Positions 42,557 through 50,439 of a stretch of DNA of 64,000 nt are shown one piece after another. Position numbers and translations under genes: made by a program. Origin of the DNA: Shinella zoogloeoides (GTDB taxonomy: Bacteria; Pseudomonadota; Alphaproteobacteria; Rhizobiales; Rhizobiaceae). The stretch's first letter is position 1. Every line of letters begins with the position of its first letter. The notes under the pieces are model-generated. The model ran no database searches and was not told the origin of the DNA. It worked only from the letters and a program-made list of their open reading frames with translations. The stretch covers positions 53,458 through 117,457 of the forward strand of contig NZ_CP132310.1 of the NCBI RefSeq assembly GCF_030733845.1, written 5' to 3'.

Positions 42557-43186
42557 ATGTTCTCCCACAATCGAATCTGGGCTGCAATCGACGCGCTCGC
42601 TGCGCGTCATGGTCTTTCTCCGTCCGGCCTCGCGCGCCGTGCGGGGCTTGACCCGACAGCCTTCAATCGCTCGAAGCGCCAGGGCGCGGACGGCCGCTCC
42701 CGCTGGCCTTCTACCGAGTCGATCTCCAAGCTGCTCGAAGTGACGGGCGACACGATCGAGGACTTCTTTCAGGTCGCGCGAAAGACACCCGAGCAAACAG
42801 GGATTATTCCGCTCATAGGCTTTGCTCAGGCCGGCGTTGGCGGTTTCTTTGACGACGGCGGCTTTCCCGCCGGCGAGGGCTGGGATGTGGTCGAGTTTCC
42901 AGCTTCACCCAGCCGGTCAGGCGTCTATGCGCTTGAAGTGCAGGGCGACAGCATGGAGCCGGTCTATCGCGATGGCAATGTGATCATTGTAGAGCCCGGC
43001 GCGCAGGTGCGTCGCGGCGATCGTGTCGTGGTGAAGACGCGCCAGGGCGAGTTCATGGTCAAGGTTCTGAACCGCCAGAGCCCGAAGGCCATCGAACTTC
43101 TCTCGCTCAATCCCGAGCACCCGAACCGGGCGCTGGACATGGCCGAGGTCGAATGGGTCGCACGCGTCATCTGGGCAAGCCAGTAA
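42557..43186 (+). CDS. LexA/CI-like regulator (XRE + S24 peptidase)
   Basis: 209 aa from ATG 42557. N-terminal helix-turn-helix (LSPSGLARRAGLDPTAFNRS), then an S24 self-cleaving domain with Ala-Gly near FAQAG, nucleophile Ser in QGDSMEPVY (about 133-141) and Lys in VVVKTRQGEF (about 161-170). Such proteins repress until RecA-ssDNA triggers cleavage. The sequence closely follows chromosomal S24 regulators typical of rhizobia, so transfer from a host is likely. It is the only repressor-like autoprotease here; it may control the phage or interfere with host SOS. Confidence 0.88.
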   Translation: MFSHNRIWAAIDALAARHGLSPSGLARRAGLDPTAFNRSKRQGADGRSRWPSTESISKLLEVTGDTIEDFFQVARKTPEQTGIIPLIGFAQAGVGGFFDDGGFPAGEGWDVVEFPASPSRSGVYALEVQGDSMEPVYRDGNVIIVEPGAQVRRGDRVVVKTRQGEFMVKVLNRQSPKAIELLSLNPEHPNRALDMAEVEWVARVIWASQ

Positions 43187-43218
43187 AGACCCGCTCGTAA
43201 CCTCGACTACCCACCCGC

Positions 43219-43252
43219 AATCCACATTGAAACGCGCGATGATTAATCATCG
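43219..43252 (+). promoter_or_regulatory. Phage-type promoter over a 16-bp palindrome
   Basis: AATCC (43219-43223), 12 bases, GCGATGA (43236-43242), overlapping the perfect palindrome CGATGATTAATCATCG (43237-43252). Possible operator of the S24 regulator just upstream. Confidence 0.6.
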
Positions 43253-43296
43253 AAGCGCATGAAAAGGGCGTATCGCGCCCTCTTCGATCAGTCATC

Positions 43297-43308
43297 ACTT
43301 ACTTAGGA
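43297..43308 (+). promoter_or_regulatory. CACTTACTTAGG box
   Basis: Reverse-orientation TAAGTAAG element just before the RBS of the gene at 43316. Confidence 0.4.
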
Positions 43309-43315
43309 GATTGCG

Positions 43316-43522
43316 ATGCGATATCTGGGAATGCTCACAAATGCACGTTTTCTCGATGTCGGCGCCAATCGTGTTGTCGTGGCGGGCACCACGCGAGGCG
43401 TAGAGGGCCGTCCGGATGGCTCGACCTTCTACACCGAGCCCGTCGATGAGATCGACGGCAACATCGCCAAGTGCGGCGATGGCTACTTCCGTTTTCAGAG
43501 GAACCTGCAGCATGCAGCCTAA
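43316..43522 (+). CDS. Small hypothetical protein (68 aa)
   Basis: Strand-rich (RFLDVGANRVVVAGTTRGVE), likely a small beta-barrel. RBS AGGAGATT. Overlaps nadM by 11 bases and is first in the NAD-salvage unit. Function unknown. Confidence 0.55.
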   Translation: MRYLGMLTNARFLDVGANRVVVAGTTRGVEGRPDGSTFYTEPVDEIDGNIAKCGDGYFRFQRNLQHAA

Positions 43523-44543
43523 CTACCAATACGGCGTCTATATCGGACGCTTTCAGCCCCTCCACATCGGTCACGAGCATGTGATCCGCGAAGCACTGTC
43601 CAAGGTCGAGACGCTGATCGTCGTCGTCGGCTCCGCCTACCAGGCGCGCACGCCGGTCAACCCTTTCACCTACGACGAGCGCCGCGCCATGATCGAGGCG
43701 GTCTTCAAGCATGAGATCTCCACCGGCCGGATGATCGTCATGCCGCTCATGGACTACGACCCGGACACGCGCTGGGCGCATCACCTGCGCAACGACGTCC
43801 ACGGCATCGTCCTCGACAGGCTCAACAAGGGCGGCATTCGCCTGCATGGCCTCAAGGACACGACGATTGCGCTCGCCGGCTACGGCAAGGATGCCTCCTC
43901 CTACTACCTCAACATGTTTCCGGAATGGGGCTCGATCCAGCTCACGACGCAGCATGGCACGATCAACGCCTCTGACATCCGCTGGGACTACCTGCGATCG
44001 CTCCCGCGCATGCCGCATGACGCCGTGTCGGGCAGCATCCTGGCCTGGTTGAAGGAGTTTTCGCTCACCGAGGCGTTCAAGGATCTGATCGCCTACAAGA
44101 AGGCACTCCAGGAAGGGCGCGAGTTCTATGGCACCGGGCCGTTCCTCGCGGCCGACGCGCTCGTCTCCCACCGTGGCAAGATCCTGCTCGTCACGCGCGG
44201 CAAGGCCGTCGGCAAGGGCACGCTCGCCATGCCCGGCGGCTTCCTCAACGACGGCGAACCCTTCTTCTACGCCGCCTGCCGCGAGCTGAAGGAAGAGACC
44301 GGGCTCGAAATGGCCGAGCTGGAGAAATACCTCGTTGGCCACCAGGTCGCTGACAAGCCCGACCGCTCGCTGCGCGGCCGGATCGTCTCGGTCGTCTACC
44401 ATTTCGAACTGCCGGACAGCATCGAGATTCCAACCGTCGAGGGGCGCGATGATGCCGCTCACGCCGGCTGGTATTCCTTCGCGGATCTGCGCCCCGAGCA
44501 GTTCTTCGAAGACCACTACACCCTCATCTCCAACGCCTTCTAA
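43512..44543 (+). CDS. nadM: Bifunctional NMN adenylyltransferase-Nudix hydrolase
   Basis: 343 aa from ATG 43512. N-terminal NadM domain (1-185): GRFQPLHIGHEHVI nucleotide-binding motif and INASDIRWDYL near the C-end. C-terminal Nudix domain (about 210-343): GGFLNDGEPFFYAACRELKEETG is the Nudix box split here as GGFLNDGE and RELKEETG. It would make NAD from NMN and hydrolyse ADP-ribose or similar. With NadV behind it, this is a two-step nicotinamide-to-NAD route, as seen in phages that rebuild NAD after host depletion. Confidence 0.9.
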   Translation: MQPNYQYGVYIGRFQPLHIGHEHVIREALSKVETLIVVVGSAYQARTPVNPFTYDERRAMIEAVFKHEISTGRMIVMPLMDYDPDTRWAHHLRNDVHGIVLDRLNKGGIRLHGLKDTTIALAGYGKDASSYYLNMFPEWGSIQLTTQHGTINASDIRWDYLRSLPRMPHDAVSGSILAWLKEFSLTEAFKDLIAYKKALQEGREFYGTGPFLAADALVSHRGKILLVTRGKAVGKGTLAMPGGFLNDGEPFFYAACRELKEETGLEMAELEKYLVGHQVADKPDRSLRGRIVSVVYHFELPDSIEIPTVEGRDDAAHAGWYSFADLRPEQFFEDHYTLISNAF

Positions 44544-44552
44544 GAGGTCACG

Positions 44553-45989
44553 ATGACGAACATCCTCCTTGCGACGGACAGCTACAAGCACTCGCACTAC
44601 CTGCAATACCCGCCGGGCACGCTCTATGTGTCCTCCTACATCGAGGCGCGCGGCGACGCGAAGAAGGATGGCAAGGTCGTCTTCTTCGGCGTCCAGTCCT
44701 TCATCCAGGACTACCTGTCAAAGCCGTTCACCCAGGCTGACATCGACGAAGCCGAGGAGCTCATCACGGCGCACGGCCTGCCCTTCAACCGTGAAGGCTG
44801 GGAATACATTCTCAACCGTCACAACGGCTACCTGCCGATCGAGATCGAGGCGCTGGGCGAAGGCACGGTCGTCGAGCGCGGCATTCCGCTGGTCCAGGTG
44901 CGCAACACCGATCCGCTGGTCCCCTGGCTGACGAGCTTCATCGAAACGGCGCTTCTGCGCGCTGTCTGGTATGGCACTTCGGTCGCCACCCTGTCCTTCG
45001 CGGCCAAGGTCGTCATCTACGACGCCCTCGTTGCCTCGTCGGATAATCCGGAAGCCGGTCTGCCGTTCAAACTGCACGACTTCGGCGGTCGCGGCGCATC
45101 GTCCGGCGAGTCCGCTGGTCTCGGCGGCATGGCGCACCTGGTCAACTTCCAGGGCACCGACACGATCGAAGCCCTGGTGGCCGTGCGCCGCGTCTACGAC
45201 GACAAGAAGGTCGTCGCCGGCTTCTCTCTGCCTGCATCCGAGCATTCGACCATGACGAGCTGGAGTCGCGCCGGAGAAGGCGACGCCTATGCCAACATGA
45301 TCGCGAAGTTCGGCGGCGGGCTGTTCTCGATCGTGTCCGACAGCTACGACCTGTTCGCGGCGCTAGAGGATATCTATGGCACCGCCCTGAAGGACGACAT
45401 CCTGAAGATCGACGGAAAGCTGATCGTCCGGCCCGACAGCGGCGATCCGGTCGCCACGCCCATCAAGGTTCTCGAAGCCCTCTGGCGCAAGTTCGGCGGC
45501 ACGGTCAATTCGAAGGGCTTCAAGGTGCTCCACGAGAAGATCGGCGTCATCCAGGGCGACGGCATGAACTTCGAATCCATCTCGCGGCTGTGCCGGACGT
45601 TGATCACCAATGGCTGGTCACTCGACAACATCGCGTTCGGCATGGGCGGCGGCTTGCTCCAGGCCCACAAGCGCGACGATCTCAACTTCGCAATGAAGTG
45701 CAACGCGATCGATGTCGGGAATGGCTGGCAGGACGTGCAGAAGAAGCCTGCGACCGATCCCGCCAAGGCATCCAAGGCCGGCCGCCAGGCTGTCGTTGGC
45801 ACGATGGAGTCCGGCTTCACCGCCATGAAGGACGACGATGAGCCCGAGGTGGCCTTCCACAACCGGTTCGAGACCCGTTACGCCAACGGCACGATCTGGC
45901 CGGCGAACTTCGCCGAGGTGCGCGCACGCGCCCACAAGGGCATGCTGCTCACCCATCAGGAATTGTCTGCTCTGCGCGAAGCCGCTTAG
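44553..45989 (+). CDS. nadV: Nicotinamide phosphoribosyltransferase
   Basis: 478 aa, the usual NAMPT length. Signatures: ATDSYKHSHYLQYPPGT at the N-terminus, FGVQSFIQDYL, FKLHDFGGRGASSGESAG (about 169-186), RPDSGDPVATP and SFTAMK-like phosphate site near the C-terminus. It makes NMN from nicotinamide and PRPP; NadM upstream then gives NAD. Nine bases separate the genes. Well supported. Confidence 0.92.
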   Translation: MTNILLATDSYKHSHYLQYPPGTLYVSSYIEARGDAKKDGKVVFFGVQSFIQDYLSKPFTQADIDEAEELITAHGLPFNREGWEYILNRHNGYLPIEIEALGEGTVVERGIPLVQVRNTDPLVPWLTSFIETALLRAVWYGTSVATLSFAAKVVIYDALVASSDNPEAGLPFKLHDFGGRGASSGESAGLGGMAHLVNFQGTDTIEALVAVRRVYDDKKVVAGFSLPASEHSTMTSWSRAGEGDAYANMIAKFGGGLFSIVSDSYDLFAALEDIYGTALKDDILKIDGKLIVRPDSGDPVATPIKVLEALWRKFGGTVNSKGFKVLHEKIGVIQGDGMNFESISRLCRTLITNGWSLDNIAFGMGGGLLQAHKRDDLNFAMKCNAIDVGNGWQDVQKKPATDPAKASKAGRQAVVGTMESGFTAMKDDDEPEVAFHNRFETRYANGTIWPANFAEVRARAHKGMLLTHQELSALREAA

Positions 45990-46009
45990 AGCCGACAGAA
46001 ACCACACGT

Positions 46010-46046
46010 AACCCGATCACTGACTCGCTATAAGTAAGTCAGTGAT
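46010..46046 (+). promoter_or_regulatory. Phage-type promoter with strong inverted repeat
   Basis: AACCC (46010-46014), 12 bases, GCTATAA (46027-46033). ATCACTGACT (46016-46025) pairs with AGTCAGTGAT (46037-46046). The downstream arm overlaps a GTAAGTCAGTGATTAG box. Confidence 0.82.
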
Positions 46047-46090
46047 TAGTTATCTAACTAGCACAAAACGAACGCAAAAGGAGCGTATCA

Positions 46091-46450
46091 ATGCACATTT
46101 CCCAGCTCAACCATGTATCCAAGCTCAGCAGCGAACTCAGCCAGGTCCGCTCGCAGCTCGCCGCGACCGAAGATACCGGCGTCCGCGTCAGCGCTGGCAG
46201 CGGCGCCTATCTCGGCCTGTCGGAAAGCACGCTGGAAACCTTCACCAAGCTCGCCGCGATCGAGCTGGCCGAGAAGGAAGCCAAGCTGGTCGAGCAGCTC
46301 GAAGACCTCGGCGTCGAAGCCACTGAACTGCCGGACACCTGCGGCTGTGACGGCGCCTCCGCCAAGATCGAGGTCGGCCCGGCGGACGTTCTCAACATCC
46401 TCTTCGGCGGCCTCCACACCGGCGGCGTCGCCGGCGCGCAGCGCCGTTAA
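46091..46450 (+). CDS. Hypothetical protein (119 aa)
   Basis: N-terminal helix (ISQLNHVSKLSSELSQVRSQ), a central helix pair, then CGCDG and a Gly-rich tail. RBS AAGGAG. Function unknown. Confidence 0.6.
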   Translation: MHISQLNHVSKLSSELSQVRSQLAATEDTGVRVSAGSGAYLGLSESTLETFTKLAAIELAEKEAKLVEQLEDLGVEATELPDTCGCDGASAKIEVGPADVLNILFGGLHTGGVAGAQRR

Positions 46451-46456
46451 TCCACC

Positions 46457-46534
46457 ATGCTGACACTCGCTGCCACCGCTCTTGCAGTCTTCCTCCTGAG
46501 CTTGGCAGCGAGTGCCTGGCTCCTGTTCCGATAA
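46457..46534 (+). CDS. Possible 25-aa membrane peptide
   Basis: ATG 46457, 25 codons, one hydrophobic helix (LAATALAVFLLSLAASAWLL). No good RBS, so it may be chance, but its position between two overlapping-type genes and its membrane character make it worth noting. Confidence 0.3.
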   Translation: MLTLAATALAVFLLSLAASAWLLFR

Positions 46535-46545
46535 AGGAGAATTCC

Positions 46546-46968
46546 TTGAACGACGGTTTCAAATTCGGGCTGATCGCTACGGCTGCCGTCATCGGCATCA
46601 TCATTGCCGGCGCCACTGTCAGTCTCGTCACCCTGCCCGTTCGCGCCGTGACCGGCGTAGCCGAGCGAACCTTCAACCCCGACAACATGATCCACAATTA
46701 CGAGTGGTTCAAACGGCAATACCAGGACGTCCAGGCGATCGGCGTGAAGATCGGCGCGGCCGAGGCCTCGATCGCCGTCTTCGAGAAGAGCGCCGGCGAG
46801 CGCTCCACCTGGAAGTTCGAGGATCGCCAGGAATGGAACCGGCTCAACAACGTCCTCCTCGGTCTCCAAGGCCAGCGCGCCTCGATGGTCGCTGAATACA
46901 ACGCCAAGACCCAGATGGCCAATCGCAACCTCTTCCGCACGGGCGACCTGCCGGCGGAGCTGCAGTAA
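46546..46968 (+). CDS. Membrane-anchored coiled-coil protein
   Basis: 140 aa from TTG 46546 behind AAAGGAGAA. Transmembrane helix at about 6-33 (FGLIATAAVIGIIIAGATVS), then a helical outer part (NYEWFKRQYQDVQAIGVKIG, ... YNAKTQMANRNLFRTGDLP). This layout occurs in small inner-membrane proteins of phages and bacteria. Paired with the lipoprotein behind it, possibly an envelope pair. Confidence 0.65.
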   Translation: MNDGFKFGLIATAAVIGIIIAGATVSLVTLPVRAVTGVAERTFNPDNMIHNYEWFKRQYQDVQAIGVKIGAAEASIAVFEKSAGERSTWKFEDRQEWNRLNNVLLGLQGQRASMVAEYNAKTQMANRNLFRTGDLPAELQ

Positions 46969-46979
46969 GGATCAAGCAC

Positions 46980-47519
46980 TTGTCCCGCATCCGTCACCAC
47001 TACGCCCTCATCGCCGGTATGGCCGCTCTCGCCATCCTCGCAGGCTGTGAACCGGCCGAACCTACCTCCACGCAGCGCAACGCCGCCCAGGTCGAAAGCA
47101 ACCAGCAGCGCCTGATGAGCGCAATCCCGAACCCGCGTCTGGAGACGTCGCTGGAGCGCAAGAATCTGGTCGAGCGCTTGGAGCGCATCAACCAGCAGAA
47201 TATGTCCGGCTACATCTACCTGCTCTCCTACGGCAACGTCGTCGCCGAATACCCAATCCGGGGCAAGGTCACGTCGCTGAAGTCCTACCTGATGGCCGGC
47301 GACGCCCCGCAGAAGTTCTCCGTCGGCGGCACGACTGTCCTGGAGATGGTCGAGCAGCCCGACTACGACGGCGCCTACGGCGAGAACACCGAGGGCATCT
47401 TCTTCTTCACTGCCGACACCAACGCCTATGTCGAATGGCATGGCGACTATCTGTTTTCGGACCAGCCGCTGCGTCTCTCCCAGCGCCCGATGATGGTCCG
47501 GAACGTCGCTGACGACTAG
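46980..47519 (+). CDS. Lipoprotein (179 aa)
   Basis: TTG 46980 behind AAGGA. Signal peptide with lipobox LAGC (Cys near residue 23), then a soluble domain with YIYLLSYGNVVAEYPIRGKV and FFTADTNAYVEW. The anchored protein faces the periplasm. Could act in superinfection exclusion; that is only suggested by location and type. Ends a unit with a strong terminator. Confidence 0.7.
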   Translation: MSRIRHHYALIAGMAALAILAGCEPAEPTSTQRNAAQVESNQQRLMSAIPNPRLETSLERKNLVERLERINQQNMSGYIYLLSYGNVVAEYPIRGKVTSLKSYLMAGDAPQKFSVGGTTVLEMVEQPDYDGAYGENTEGIFFFTADTNAYVEWHGDYLFSDQPLRLSQRPMMVRNVADD

Positions 47520-47544
47520 CCTCCTCCCAAGCTCGCAGCGACAG

Positions 47545-47571
47545 GCCCAGGGCTCGCGCCCTGGGCTTTTC
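47545..47571 (+). terminator. Strong intrinsic terminator
   Basis: GCCCAGGGC-TCGC-GCCCTGGGC (47545-47566) followed by TTTTCT. Confidence 0.85.
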
Positions 47572-47616
47572 TATGGGCGGCGCGTCCCATGGGGCTCCTG
47601 ATGCAGTCGCGAGCTT

Positions 47617-47682
47617 CCAGCCGAAAACCGCTTCAAAACGCTTTACATTACGAATTAGCGAAATAGCTAAAGAGAGAAAGCG
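47617..47682 (+). promoter_or_regulatory. Second-class phage promoter
   Basis: CCAGCCG (47617-47623) and AACCG (47626-47630), 11 bases, TTTACATTA (47642-47650). CGCTTT (47639-47644) is complementary to AAAGCG (47677-47682) next to the start. No TAAGTAAG box. Confidence 0.5.
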
Positions 47683-47684
47683 CT

Positions 47685-47981
47685 ATGGCCTACTTTTACG
47701 ACACGACGCGCATCGCTGGAGGCGATCGTCCTGCCCTGAATGTCTGGAAGTGGAACGGAACCAAGCACTACCTGAAGCACTATGATCAGTGCCTCTTCCT
47801 CAAGTTCGTGCGTGACAGCCCGTTGTCCTCGCCCGCCGAAAAGCGTCAGGCTGAGAAGGAAATGGTCCTGTGTGAAAAATCGCTTGCATTCTGGCGCCGA
47901 CACCCGAATTACGTTCATGAAGATGCGTTGCGCGGGATCTCGGAGCTGAAGCGGAATTGGACCGCCGATCGCGCAGCGTGA
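47685..47981 (+). CDS. Hypothetical protein (98 aa)
   Basis: Aromatic and basic N-terminus (YFYDTTRIAG, KWNGTKHYLKHYDQC), helical centre. Own promoter. No family recognised. Confidence 0.6.
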   Translation: MAYFYDTTRIAGGDRPALNVWKWNGTKHYLKHYDQCLFLKFVRDSPLSSPAEKRQAEKEMVLCEKSLAFWRRHPNYVHEDALRGISELKRNWTADRAA

Positions 47982-48013
47982 CGTTCACCTGAAGCGATAC
48001 GGAAGGTTCGGTT

Positions 48014-48265
48014 ATGGAGATCAAATTCGTCGGCGTCATGATCCTGGTGCAGCTCCTCGGTGGAGGCAGCGAGCCGGAGATCTCGACCAAGGTGCTGACG
48101 ATCCTTCCGATCGAGCAATGCGAGGAGCAGGTGAAGACCCTCAACGCCGATCTAAAGCCGCCCAAGTTCACGGAAGACGGCAAGGTGATCGTCTACGAGC
48201 GCCGCCAGTGCGCCCTGATGATGGACCGTGAACTGGCGGCTGCGATGAAACGTTTGGAACAATAG
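48014..48265 (+). CDS. Small exported protein (83 aa)
   Basis: N-terminal hydrophobic segment (KFVGVMILVQLLGGGSEP), then two Cys that could form a disulphide (EQCEEQ, RRQCAL). RBS GGAAGG. Probably periplasmic or membrane-attached. Function unknown. Confidence 0.55.
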   Translation: MEIKFVGVMILVQLLGGGSEPEISTKVLTILPIEQCEEQVKTLNADLKPPKFTEDGKVIVYERRQCALMMDRELAAAMKRLEQ

Positions 48266-48266
48266 G

Positions 48267-48482
48267 TCAGGCGGCGGCCACGTTCTTCACTTCCGGAAAG
48301 ACCTCGGCGCCGAAGTAGTGCGCCTCAAGGCAGAGTTGCTGCATATCGGTAGACGTTTGCTCTAGGAAACCTTTCCTTGAGAAGGGAAGTCCTTCTGCTG
48401 CGAAATGCGCCTCGACGGCCGTCATGATGGTGGATGCGAGCGTGCCGACGCTTGCCGTAAATCTGGTTTCCTGAACAATCAC
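48267..48482 (-). CDS. Small hypothetical protein, minus strand (71 aa)
   Basis: GTG start at 48482 behind GGGAGACCC. Compact helical protein (TLASTIMTAVEAHFAAEGLPFS). One of few minus-strand genes, converging on the plus-strand gene at 48014. Function unknown. Confidence 0.5.
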   Translation of the reverse strand: MIVQETRFTASVGTLASTIMTAVEAHFAAEGLPFSRKGFLEQTSTDMQQLCLEAHYFGAEVFPEVKNVAAA

Positions 48483-48616
48483 TGAAGGGTCTCCCTGGTC
48501 TGGCCGCTTGTGGCCCGTTTTCCTGTTTAACGTTTATTTTCTGATGGCGATCTTACGACGCCAAGATGCTGCAGTTTCTTACATAAGCCGTCCGACTCCT
48601 GAAAAATGCCTACGAT

Positions 48617-48650
48617 GACCCTTTTAACGAGTGCTATATGTAAGCAGTCA
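48617..48650 (+). promoter_or_regulatory. Phage-type promoter
   Basis: GACCC (48617-48621), 11 bases, GCTATAT (48633-48639), then TAAGCAGTCAG, a degenerate box. Lies in the 208-base gap after the minus-strand gene, which otherwise shows nothing clear. Confidence 0.78.
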
Positions 48651-48690
48651 GTTTCAATGAAGAAATAACGATTTCTAAGGAGTCTCAAAC

Positions 48691-49011
48691 ATGGCTAATT
48701 CCGTCGACGTTCCTAGTTTGTTCGACACGTTGACACCGAAGCCTCGGACCGACGCGCCTCTCGTGGTAGACGGCGACTGCGGTATCATCCTTAAGCTCGA
48801 TGGTCGTGTGGAGGTCTTCTCTACAGGAATTTATTCCTTGATGGATGATCCTGTCAAGTGGGGCGAGCGCGAACTTGCGCAACTTGAAATTGGCAAAAAG
48901 CTCATGGCGATCTCAGTCGCCCTGCAGAATGAGCAAATTATGTCCATTCTCTACGATATCGCCGAGGGCGTCATTGACCCGGATCAAGCTCGCAATGTCC
49001 TCAAGCACTAG
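48691..49011 (+). CDS. Hypothetical protein (106 aa)
   Basis: Starts with a polar segment, then beta-type DGDCGIILKLDGRVEVFS and helical C-terminal half (IGKKLMAISVALQNEQIMSI). RBS AAGGAG. Overlaps the next gene by 17 bases. Function unknown. Confidence 0.65.
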   Translation: MANSVDVPSLFDTLTPKPRTDAPLVVDGDCGIILKLDGRVEVFSTGIYSLMDDPVKWGERELAQLEIGKKLMAISVALQNEQIMSILYDIAEGVIDPDQARNVLKH

Positions 49012-49429
49012 GCTGAAGGAAGCGATCCGCCAGGAGATCTCGTTTGATCGCCCGGACGTTCAATCCGGCGCAGAGCACGCCGTCGAATTGATCAAGAGCC
49101 TGCTGGCGATCGATCCCACGCTCATCGAAGACCTCGCGCCCGGCATGCGCCTGGTCCGCCGTCCGATGACGGCGAAAGAGCGTGGACGAATGGCAATCCC
49201 GGCGATGAACGCCGCCCGGCGCGCCTACCACGAGGAGATGGTCCTGGCTCTCGCGCCGGTGGTCGGCGACGTGCGCAGACTGAAACCGGACGCGAACGGT
49301 CACGAGATCGCTATAGAGCTGAACAGGACGGCCTATGGGCCGTCCAAGACGCGAAAAGAATGGACCTACGCCGACGTGCGGCGCTTGCTGAAGGAGCTTG
49401 GACTTGATCACGAACCGAATGCGACTTGA
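48995..49429 (+). CDS. Hypothetical protein (144 aa)
   Basis: ATG 48995 within the previous gene. Helical with a basic core (PMTAKERGRMAIPAMNAARR), C-terminal WTYADVRRLLKELG. May be DNA-binding. No family recognised. Confidence 0.6.
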   Translation: MSSSTRLKEAIRQEISFDRPDVQSGAEHAVELIKSLLAIDPTLIEDLAPGMRLVRRPMTAKERGRMAIPAMNAARRAYHEEMVLALAPVVGDVRRLKPDANGHEIAIELNRTAYGPSKTRKEWTYADVRRLLKELGLDHEPNAT

Positions 49430-49646
49430 ATTCGCCGCCGAGGGCTTCCTGCGCTCGATGCGGCGTTCCTATGTCGCGCGCCACCCTGATCGGGAGTGTC
49501 CGATCAAGCCCAGCCTTTCGGAATACAGCGAAGCCGACCGTGGCGTTTTCATCGCGGCCGTGGAATCTGCACTGGCCCTCACGGCTGCAAAGTCCGACCA
49601 GGCATTCGCCAACTGGTCGGAAAGGCGTTTTGCGGCGGCCGATTAA
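49404..49646 (+). CDS. Hypothetical protein (80 aa)
   Basis: TTG 49404 preferred (AAGGAG seven bases upstream); TTG 49398 and ATG 49419 are alternatives. Helical, basic N-terminus (FLRSMRRSYVARHPDREC). Overlaps the previous gene by 26 bases. Function unknown. Confidence 0.5.
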   Translation: MITNRMRLEFAAEGFLRSMRRSYVARHPDRECPIKPSLSEYSEADRGVFIAAVESALALTAAKSDQAFANWSERRFAAAD

Positions 49647-49656
49647 AACCGTCAGC

Positions 49657-49698
49657 AACCCTCATGCTCGCTCGCTATAGTAAGTAATAGAATACTTA
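49657..49698 (+). promoter_or_regulatory. Phage-type promoter with TAAGTA-TACTTA box
   Basis: AACCC (49657-49661), 12 bases, GCTATAG (49674-49680), then TAAGTA (49681-49686) and TACTTA (49693-49698). TCGCTC in the spacer can pair with GAGCGA at the RBS. Confidence 0.82.
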
Positions 49699-49712
49699 TC
49701 GAAGGAGCGATT

Positions 49713-49988
49713 ATGATCGTCGAACACCTTGTCAACGCCGCGCTCATGTCCGGGCGTCTCGTAATCACCGAGCCCACGCCCGGACACTTTCACCTGAAGG
49801 TAAGATTTGGCGGCGCCTACGTGACGCTATCGCGTGTTGCCGTTCTGACCGAAGAGCACGCCGACGTCCCCGTCGTGCCTCACGCACCAGAACCGGAGAG
49901 CGTCGAGGTGAAGATCGAAGTGCCAGAGGTGGTGGTCGCTCCGAGCACCAGCGCGCAGATCCTCGCCTTCCCGGGAGCTGGGAAGTGA
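49713..49988 (+). CDS. Hypothetical protein (91 aa)
   Basis: N-terminal alpha/beta (LVNAALMSGRLVITEPTPG, FHLKVRFGGAYVTL), then a Pro/Val/Glu-rich tail. RBS AAGGAG. Overlaps the next gene by 4 bases. Confidence 0.6.
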   Translation: MIVEHLVNAALMSGRLVITEPTPGHFHLKVRFGGAYVTLSRVAVLTEEHADVPVVPHAPEPESVEVKIEVPEVVVAPSTSAQILAFPGAGK

Positions 49989-50203
49989 CCTTGAGCGTTC
50001 CGCGTATTCCAAGGCTCCTCAAGCAGGAGCTCGAAAAGCAGAAGGACTGGGAGATATCGCGCGGCGCGCGCCACTTCCACATCCGCATCGCCGGGCATCT
50101 GGCCGGCATCATTCCATTCAAGGCTGGAGAAGCCGAAGGGCGGGCGACAAAGAACGTCGTCGCCCAGGTCCGCCGCGTCAGAAAGGAGCTGGGTCTCGCA
50201 TGA
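49985..50203 (+). CDS. Small HicA-like/dsRBD-like protein (72 aa)
   Basis: GTG start. KDWEISRGARHFHIRIAG then KNVVAQVRRVRKELG follows the strand-strand-helix pattern of HicA-like mini proteins that bind RNA. The HicA catalytic His may be the His of RHFHIRI. No HicB-like antitoxin is next to it. Fold inferred, function unknown. Confidence 0.55.
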   Translation: MTLSVPRIPRLLKQELEKQKDWEISRGARHFHIRIAGHLAGIIPFKAGEAEGRATKNVVAQVRRVRKELGLA

Positions 50204-50439
50204 GTGCCTATCGAATCATCAAGCATATCGACGGTCAGGCGAAGGGCTCGGCCTACTCGCTGATCGTGACCACGACGGGAGGGCGCCGCATCGTCGGCGC
50301 GCTCAAGAGCCACAACGAGTATTTCATGGAGCTGGAGGTCACAAGCGACACCCAGCTTCTCTGCGATACCGGCGAGACGGTCAATTCCGTGTTCATTCCC
50401 CTCGACCGGGTAGATTCGGTGGTGCCCAGATGGCTCTAG
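50200..50439 (+). CDS. Small beta-barrel protein (79 aa)
   Basis: Strand-rich, Sm/SH3-like order: YSLIVTTTGGRRIVGALKS, then FMELEVTSDTQLLC and SVFIPLDRVDSV. May bind RNA or a partner. Overlaps both neighbours. Confidence 0.55.
   Translation: MSAYRIIKHIDGQAKGSAYSLIVTTTGGRRIVGALKSHNEYFMELEVTSDTQLLCDTGETVNSVFIPLDRVDSVVPRWL

Noticed and set aside
16441..46046. CRISPR array from repeated TAAGTAAGCGCTTA
   Set aside because: Copies are dispersed singly before genes, not spaced in an array, and no cas gene is present.
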